Source: Nectonema munidae
Taxonomy: Eukaryota; Nematomorpha; Nectonematoida; Nectonematidae
Length of the DNA stretch: 64,000 nucleotides
Assembly (NCBI GenBank): GCA_030549495.1
Contig: JAUIRK010000029.1
Coordinates: 124,001-188,000 of the forward strand
Direction: 5' to 3'
Shown here: in pieces, positions 57,901-64,000 of the stretch
How positions within the stretch are numbered: position 1 is the stretch's first letter
How the letters are laid out: each line of letters starts with the position of its first letter
The notes under the pieces: model-generated
The model's input: only the letters and a program-made list of their open reading frames with translations
The model's database searches: none
What the model was told of the DNA's origin: nothing
Program-made: the position numbers and the translations under genes

Positions 57901-60033
57901 AAAACGATCTCTTGGAGGCACTACAGCTCACTTTGGAGACCAGTGATCTAGATGTACCACTTCTCTTTTTCTTACACAATATGATCACTCTCACGTACCA
58001 CATATGCGTTCCTACCTCTTTAATTCTCTCTTACACGAATCTCTTGACACCACTTGCATCATGTATATATGTTCCTATATAAATCACGGAGTAAAAAGAT
58101 ATATCGCTTAGAGGCGAGAGAAATGATGTGATGCATACATATACATACAAGAACACTCTTAACAAAGTTCAGAAAGTTTTCTTTATTAAAAAATCATCAA
58201 TACAAGGTTTTTTTCTGTTTTTGTATAAATAACTGTTTTAAGAATATTATACAAAAGTACATCATAAATTTCTTTATGTGAACAAAATAGTTGAATAGTC
58301 TCAGATGCATTTTTATTTAAACTTTGGTAATCAACTTTTGTTGCTGTTAAAATTTAAATTGTAATCTTTGAAATAATAAAATCAAAAGCATCAAAAAATT
58401 AACTTATTTGTAAAAAATTTTACTCATATAAATAACATTTTTTATTAGAAATAAAAAACTTTTCTTAAAAAAACTTGGATAAATTATCATCTTACTCTGT
58501 ATTTAATTTACACGGATATCAATTTAAACTTTGTTATAACTTTAAGAAAACTTGCTACAGTTCCAAAAGGACTGTTAAAATTTTTCGTTATAAGCGAAAA
58601 CTTTCGTATATAATATATGAAAAAAAAACAAATTACTTGGAATAAATGGAATTTGTTTGCAACATAATTGACTTAACTGTCAAAAACGGAAAAATAAAAA
58701 ATCAAACCTTCATCATCTGGATGGAGGAAGAAGTATGATCTTTGCTACACTCACTTATGAGATCTCTTAAAACATCAATATTGGTCTTGACTACACTGAG
58801 TTCTTCGGAAATTTTAGCAAGTTGAGATTGTGAAAAGGAGAGATTAGAAGACGCTGGTGGACATGGAAATCCTTCTTCGATGGCTCTCGGATTCTTAAAA
58901 ATATATACGACTACTTTAAAAATCGATAAACATCGACGAGAAAGTCATACGACTACAGAGGAAATTTCAGCATTAGCGGGAAACTTTGCAGTGGGCGTGA
59001 AGATAGGAGAGTCGATTTTGTGGTCGCTAAATTCTTTGTTTTCACAACCTACAATGCCTTTTGCTTGCAGCTCGTGATAAACAAGGACAACGCCTTGCAA
59101 ATCAGGAAAATTATGGAAAGCTATGCTCCAAGACTAGTAAAAAAATTCCATTTTAATTAAAAAAAAACAAGATTTTTAAAATAAAAATTTTCCAACCTTT
59201 GTGTTTCAGAATTTTTAGATCTGGTCAAACATAGGAGAGGATACACTACTAGATGGTTATATTCAAGTTTGACCAGATCGATATGACAATAACGATACAA
59301 TCTGCAAGCTGAAAACAATTGTTAGTACTTAACGTATGTTCATTAGAATTTAAAGCACACTCCTCTTGATATCAAAAAGCAAATTAATTACAGGCAATGC
59401 AATAATCTTAAACGATCCAGGCTTTCAAAAACTAATCATCTGATTCTTTTTATATAACTTAATGAAGATGGTTTTTTTAATTTTATCACAAGACTGGACG
59501 TAATGACCCAATGAGGAGCAAGGATTTCTAAAGAATTATCTTACAAAATGAATGACGACAGGCCTCAGATTATACAATTACATAAAGATTTTACTGCTTT
59601 ACTAGATGAGAAGTTTTAAATAACATCGTCAAAATCAAGAAACAAATTTTTTTAATGTAGCTGATTCAATATAAGGCATAAAACAGTATGAGAAGACGAT
59701 AAATATTACTACGTTCCTTTAAATGTGAAAAAATATTCTGACATTAGTTTGCGTAAGCAAGTATCTAGAACTGAAAAAAGAGGTATAGGATGTATTTTCA
59801 AAAAACAAGAATTCAGCATTTATACTCCCTCACTCTGAATGGCAAAGGCGCATTTACTTAAATAATGGTGTAGGGTTATTTCTTACTTCTATGAGATTGA
59901 GAACTTTTTCTTGTAATTGGATAGAAGGCTTGAACTTCGGATTTAAAATTTTTACCAACTCATTGATGTATTCTTTAGCAGCGATGATGATATGGAAGGT
60001 GTGGCCACAATTTTTCACACACGTCTCCAAAAG
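51980..60033 (-). CDS. TOM1: TOM1-family endosomal adaptor (VHS-GAT), seven exons
   Basis: TOM1-like proteins bind ubiquitin and clathrin partners in endosomal sorting. Exons run high to low: 60033-59887, 59133-58957, 58893-58708, 56512-56434, 53786-53656, 52311-52104, 52035-51980; all have AG/GT borders and phases that agree. The first two complete a VHS domain: LLETCVKNCGHTFHIIIAAK, KVLNLIE, then SWSIAFHNFPDLQGVVLVYH and SPIFTPT. The next three form the GAT domain: QSQLAKISEELSVVKTNIDV, NHRCREMHTRIVNLIPSVY and KLLLINDELNDVFLQYDSLI. Exon 6 is acidic with NLIDFNDD and VSNDLQGL, as after the GAT domain of TOM1. The last piece reads DFFNSDQLEAPSARSAV. It meets TAA at 51980-51982, but a strong donor (GTAAGAG) overlaps the stop, so splicing to a further exon is equally possible. 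The N-terminal VHS exon(s) upstream of 60033 were not found. GGA proteins share VHS-GAT but fit less well. Confidence 0.87.
52312..53655. other. TOM1 intron
   Basis: Holds a MITE-end fragment (53262-53462). Nothing else recognised. Confidence 0.6.
53262..53462. mobile_element. hAT-type MITE end in a TOM1 intron
   Basis: On the minus strand it begins CAGTGTTTCCCAAACTTTTC then GGGGGTAATGG, a common hAT tip. A similar TGTTTCCCAAAC phrase occurs at 57463. The opposite end was not identified. Confidence 0.5.
53787..54449. other. TOM1 intron, nothing recognised
   Basis: AT-rich intron sequence with no repeat class recognised. Confidence 0.4.
54450..54756 (+). pseudogene. hAT transposase C-terminal fragment in a TOM1 intron
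   Basis: Plus-strand frame reads LRLDFSYALDEIEKINRPSK, LNVLEAIPHYPLIVRNVA. After a one-base shift it continues STQVSVDRLFSALGIIHSDL and stops at 54756. This is the hAT dimerisation region (VSVERLFSAL type). It lies antisense to TOM1 and is too decayed to work. Confidence 0.8.
54757..55456. other. TOM1 intron; possible repeat
   Basis: 54930-55090 contains repeated GGAGCTGGAGCC/CAGCTGGAGTCC phrases, but no gene is supported. 55310-55370 repeats, in degraded form, the hAT MITE body found again at 55495. Confidence 0.4.
55457..56100. mobile_element. hAT MITE with CAGRRGCGCACATCC tips
   Basis: Left tip CAGAAGCGCACATCCAGG. Right tip, read inward, is CAGGGGCGCACATCCTCA. The interior matches the right part of hAT copies A, B and C. 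No matching 8-bp duplication at these borders, so one end may be secondary. It carries the nested MITE at 55545-55861. Confidence 0.65.
55545..55861. mobile_element. Nested hAT MITE, 317 bp, perfect target duplication
   Basis: GTATATAC at 55537-55544 and 55862-55869. Tips are CAGTGATTCCAACCAGTG (left) and CAGTGGTTCCCAACC (from the right). The interior repeats GGGTGCCG phrases near both ends. Copies without it occur at 33225 and 40605. Confidence 0.92.
56513..58707. other. TOM1 intron with repeat remnants
   Basis: 56785-56970 begins CAGGGGTGAAGCCAGAAGC and then matches 20170-20275 (ATATTTTATAGTGTATAAAG). 57920-57950 has CTTTGGAGACCAGTGATC, a possible hAT tip. The frame at 57365-57646 has no protein features. 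Confidence 0.5.
59134..59886. other. TOM1 intron, nothing recognised
   Basis: No repeat class recognised. A local inverted pair, TCTGGTCAAAC (59219) and GTTTGACCAGA (59266), could form a small hairpin. Confidence 0.5.
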
Positions 60034-61273
60034 CTGATTCAATCAATGAAATTTAAAAATAGAAAACTTTTGTAAAATTGCCATCTTAATACATGCGATA
60101 AATGAAATCTTTCTCTTAATGTTTAAAAGATTATTTTCTGGGTATCGTACACGCACAAAAAGAAAAAATGAAGATCACTTCTTAGAAAAAGATGAACACT
60201 TTTGTTGACAAGTCATTTAAATTTTAATGGGATCATATGACTCAACTTGATGTGGCACTCGCTCCAACTTGAAATTTAAAAATTTTTGCTTTAAAGTATT
60301 TTTCACAGTTTTCAAAATTCAGCTCAAAAATGAAAGTTTTATGAAAAATAAGTGGTAAAAAAGATTGTGGGCAATTAAAAAATTATACTTCTGCCTAAGT
60401 GCATTGAATGAGACTTATGCATTTGCAATTTACTACTACGCTTTTGAAATTTTCATAGAACCAAATTACAATCTGGCCTGATAACACTTAGCTAGATTTC
60501 AATGCGGCGTGCAGATCGAAATTGTTACGCACCCTTGATTTACTCATTTTGTTAGCCTTCAGTGCGTTCTTAATCTTGAGACGATTTGTTACTACATCGA
60601 AACCTCATAAAATGGGAACCGTGAGTATCCGAATTTTCGCGTACCCTAACAGCTGACATTCCCACCTAAAGAAAGAAAAACCCAAAGTTTTCGCAAATCC
60701 GAACAATTTCTCAGTCTCCGAATCTAACAGAAGTAACGAGTGGAAAGGGTGAGATAACAGATTCTCTAATGTTAAGGTATTGATTTTCTCAAAATAATAT
60801 ATATTTTTTTTCATTAATGAAAAAAATGTTAACTAATGAAAAATTTAAAACTAGACACGAGAGCATGCAAGAGGTCGCTATGACTAGCTAGGATGTAAAA
60901 AAAACACATATACACTTATTAGCGTTGATAACTGTAGAAGAACCTCACTATTAAATTTGCTTTGGAAAGAAATACCCGCTTAAAAATTTAAAAGATATAT
61001 GGTAGCGAAATGATAACAGTAACGCCCGCTAAGCGTTGCTTGTCAATGTTTTCATAAATATGTAGTAACTAAAAACTTCCATAATAAGTACAAGCTTGAG
61101 ATTGACATTAATGTCTTTATTTGAGAAATATGAACGACCACAAATTTATACTACATATTAAAATATTAAATCAAAATAAATTGTCTTTTCGATATGTACG
61201 CAATACGGAGATGTCAACAACAAGAAGTTTTATATCAAAACATAGATAAAATGAGACTGAGTCTTCATGATAA
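60034..61273. other. Probably TOM1 intron or upstream region
   Basis: The missing VHS N-terminal exon(s) should lie upstream of 60033 but I cannot find them here. Confidence 0.35.
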
Positions 61274-61514
61274 AAGTAGAAGCTTTATAATAAATTTTCG
61301 CGCACTGTGGTCATCCTCAAATTGTAGCACCCTCCTTTAAAAATTAAGGGTAGGGCGGGAAGTTCTGCGAGAAAAAAGATAAATCTCTTCTTTATCTTAA
61401 AAAGATTTATCCTTTTCTCACAGAGCTTCGGATCCCACACTTAATTTTTTAAGAAAGGTGTCACCATTTGAGGATGACGACAGTGGTCGAAAATTTATTA
61501 TAAAGTTTCTACTT
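61274..61514. mobile_element. Foldback MITE, 241 bp
   Basis: Arms of about 100 bp pair with moderate divergence: left AAGTAGAAGCTTTATAATAA, GGTCATCCTCAAATTG, AAAAATTAAGGGTAGG; right complement AAGTAGAAACTTTATAATAA, CGTCATCCTCAAATGG, AAAAATTAAGTGTGGG. The short centre is AT-rich. No coding. Confidence 0.85.
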
Positions 61515-61899
61515 ATTTCATTACAATTAGTATTATTTAAAATTGTTAAGTATTGGAATTTATCATTTAGTAGGAATTTGATCACAAAATAAAGTAATAG
61601 CTTATAGAAAAAAATATTTTTAGATAAAAAGAAAGTTATGCCATTTTGTCGGCAACGTTTCTGCGTGCCATTTACAAACTCATATCATTTTTTCATTAGA
61701 AGTAGAATTAATTTTACGCAAAAAAGCCATCTCTAGCAAAAAGAATTTAAGCCCTAAAATTTAATGATATCACAAGTAAAAAGCTAAATACTTAATGAAA
61801 ACATGTGGAACGAAAAACAAACAAAATGTGCAAATATGTTTTCAACAATTTTATAAATAAAAATATTGATATTGCTAGCAATGTCGCGAATTCCAAGAT

Positions 61900-62540
61900 T
61901 TTAAAGGGATAAAAGTCAGAATCAGTATCTAATAACATTTAGAAGTGGGAGTCGAATTTTTGTAAGTAGTTGAAATCCGAGTATGAAACTTTTAAGTATA
62001 GAAAAAATAATTTTTTTGAGCATTAATATAACTAAAAAAAAATAAGGTTTAATTTTTATAGGCATATGAAGTGCCACCTTATTAGTGTAAAAGTATTTCG
62101 AGTCGGAGTGCGATTTTTTAAATAGTCGAACTTCGAAACCTTGATTGCTAGTGCAATCCCTGTGATTTACTTCATGACATAGTTTGATATTTAAAGTGAG
62201 CGCATACTTCCGAATGCATCTGTCATAGTTTAAAAGTCCAAAATACTGGAAGTATAATACAATTCTACAGTATATTTGTACTTTAAAAGGGTAGTTGAAG
62301 AGACAGATTTGGAGAGTTTTAAGAGATATAAGTGGGAATTGGAGTCGTTATGTAATAAAATTTAGCAGTTGGAGTCGGATTTTTAAGTATTTTAATTTTG
62401 GTAAGCATATGCAGAGACCCCAACTTTAATCGAAGTCAGAAGTAAGAGTTGGGGTTAAATTTATTAACTTTTCAAGTGTTTAGAGTGTGTACTAGGAGTT
62501 GGAGATGGAAGTCTTCCTTCCGACTCTCCAGCTCTACTTG
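61900..62540. repeat. Degenerate GAGTCG/GGAGTTGG-rich simple repeat
   Basis: Scattered phrases GTGGGAGTCGAATTTTTGTA, GAGTCGGAGTGCGATTTTTT, GGAATTGGAGTCG, GTTGGAGTCGGATTTTTAAG and GGAGTTGGAGATGGAAGTC recur through 640 bp, separated by AT-rich sequence. It looks like a decayed expansion of a GAGTCG unit. Similar GAG-rich phrases lie at 54960-55030. Confidence 0.5.
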
Positions 62541-64000
62541 AAAATACAATGTAAAAGTAGAAGGATTAAAAAAATGCTTATTTATTGTGATTTTTTATGC
62601 TAATCTCGCATAATAAATTTATTCAGTGTGTCAATCTGAAATATACTACGTGACAAGTTTAAGACGTGTGTCAGGGAATAACAACCACTATTTTATGTGA
62701 TTTCAACTTATGGATAAAAGATTTAATTTCATAATTTCTATAAAATATCCTTATAACCGTGACAAAAAATAGAATAGATCTTTGTTTGTCTATTCTAGAT
62801 TAGCCTAGTCAAGAGTTTACTTATATTTACTATGAAGCAAAAAATGATTAAAATATAAGAAATAATACAAAAATACTAATAAACGATAAGTAAAGCATTT
62901 TATGGTCGAAAATACAATACAACTTATTTTTAATTTTATAAGACAAAAAATTAAAATCTTTTAAATTCGAAAATATTTTAGGTAGGGAATAGCTACGATT
63001 AAGTATGCAAATTGAATAAGCCAATCTAGTTTTATTTCCGTGTGGTAACTAGAGTACTAAACCTTATACAAGCGGTCAGACGGCCCTTTCCAAATTGATG
63101 CTAGCAATGCATTTTCCCAATTGAGTTTCCAAAAGATTTTTGAATGTAAGAAAAAAAGAATATATAATGTGTTATTTGTGGATTTGTTTATACTAGGGGT
63201 TTACAACCGATAAAATCCAAAATATGAAAAAAAAACTTTTTCCTAATCCCGATGTGATGCCCCAATCAGAAATTTCTGGTTAACACACGGTATGTATATG
63301 GAGATATTTTTTCGTGTTGAGAATTCTTAATAAAAAATATAAATCATATTGAGGAAAATTAAAACTAAAAATTAGCATCTCTCATAAGACATTGAATTAA
63401 ATTATATCAATCAATGGTGATGATAAAAATAAAAAGCTTTGACGAGGAGAAAATGTGATTACTGATAGAGAAAAGAGAACAGCCTTTTCATTTTTTCCAA
63501 TGTTATTGTTGATCTTTTTTCTAATTGCTCGTGCCGTATCTTTAGCGCTAGATAGAGTAAAAAACTTAAAAATAACATAATAGTAAAAAATGGATCACTA
63601 ACATAGATATATTTTTCAATACAATTCTAAAAAAGTAGGTTTGTTTGGTGATTTATTAACGATAATGAATTTCAAGCAGATTAGTGCAAACAAAAGAGGA
63701 TGAATATAAAATATTGGATTGAAAACATTAATAGATATGCAATGAACACACAATTACAATTATTTCTGGTTTTTTAAAATGAATCTTCAAAAATTATTAT
63801 AAAAATGAGGGTAAATAAAATACTCTGTAGATATGGGTATTCAGCCTAATATTTAAATATCATTGTAATCAATTAATTTAAAATACCATATTATTTTCAA
63901 AAATATAAACTCATAAAACAATCGGTACTTTATTGTTTTGGCCCAGCCACGAAAAGGTAATTAAAAAATGTACTAAACAACATAAATTTATTAAATCAAG
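62541..64000. other. Intergenic or intronic, two short repeat matches
   Basis: 63040-63190 matches 33545-33690 reversed. 63267-63290 (CAGAAATTTCTGGTTAACAC) matches 27715-27738 reversed. No gene recognised. Confidence 0.45.

Overview
The window is AT-rich animal DNA packed with transposable elements, with few host genes. Very short introns (55, 61 and 63 bp), tRNA-derived SINEs, many hAT and piggyBac-type MITEs and a Penelope-like element suggest an arthropod. A parasitic (caligid) copepod is my best guess, but that is inference from the overall look and no sequence marker proves it.

Four host genes can be supported. (1) The 3' half of a centrin gene (+, three exons, 2009-2475). A hAT transposon lies just upstream, apparently in its intron. 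(2) A single-exon gene for a short secreted acidic protein of unknown function (+, 19188-19787). (3) Two exons of an unidentified conserved-looking gene (-, 35773 down to 34102). (4) A TOM1-family endosomal adaptor gene (-, seven exons from 60033 down to 51980) whose VHS and GAT domains can be read. Its first exons, and probably its last, are not visible.

Layout. 1-1848: hAT (ZBED5-like). 2009-2475: centrin. 4040-5720: pogo-like and unclassified repeats. 6564-9175: a 2.6-kb piggyBac-type non-autonomous element with G/C hairpins near its ends and two internal arrays of about 150-bp repeats. 9890-15500: a Penelope-like element split by a 3.5-kb hAT-like insertion with a perfect 8-bp target duplication. 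15660-17890: Tigger and hAT relics. 19188-19787: secreted-protein gene. 21050-25154: LINE pieces, a 21-bp minisatellite, a 258-bp foldback and small MITEs. 27543-33430: a hAT element with a decayed EPM2AIP1/GTF2IRD2-like transposase, itself split by a 138-bp TTAA MITE. 34102-35773: unidentified gene. 36200-39240: reversed copy of the array-bearing piggyBac-type element. 39247-40831 and 42123-45314: two deleted relatives of the hAT element, the second carrying three further MITEs. 46719-48863: an R1/Jockey-like LINE without its reverse transcriptase. 51980-60033: TOM1 with repeats in its introns. 60034-64000: a foldback and simple degenerate repeats.

The host genes show no functional link to one another. 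The coherent theme is nested transposition. Several insertions can be resolved to the base because target duplications, or uninserted relatives, are present in the window. No tRNA, rRNA, CRISPR array, LTR element or virus-like element was recognised.
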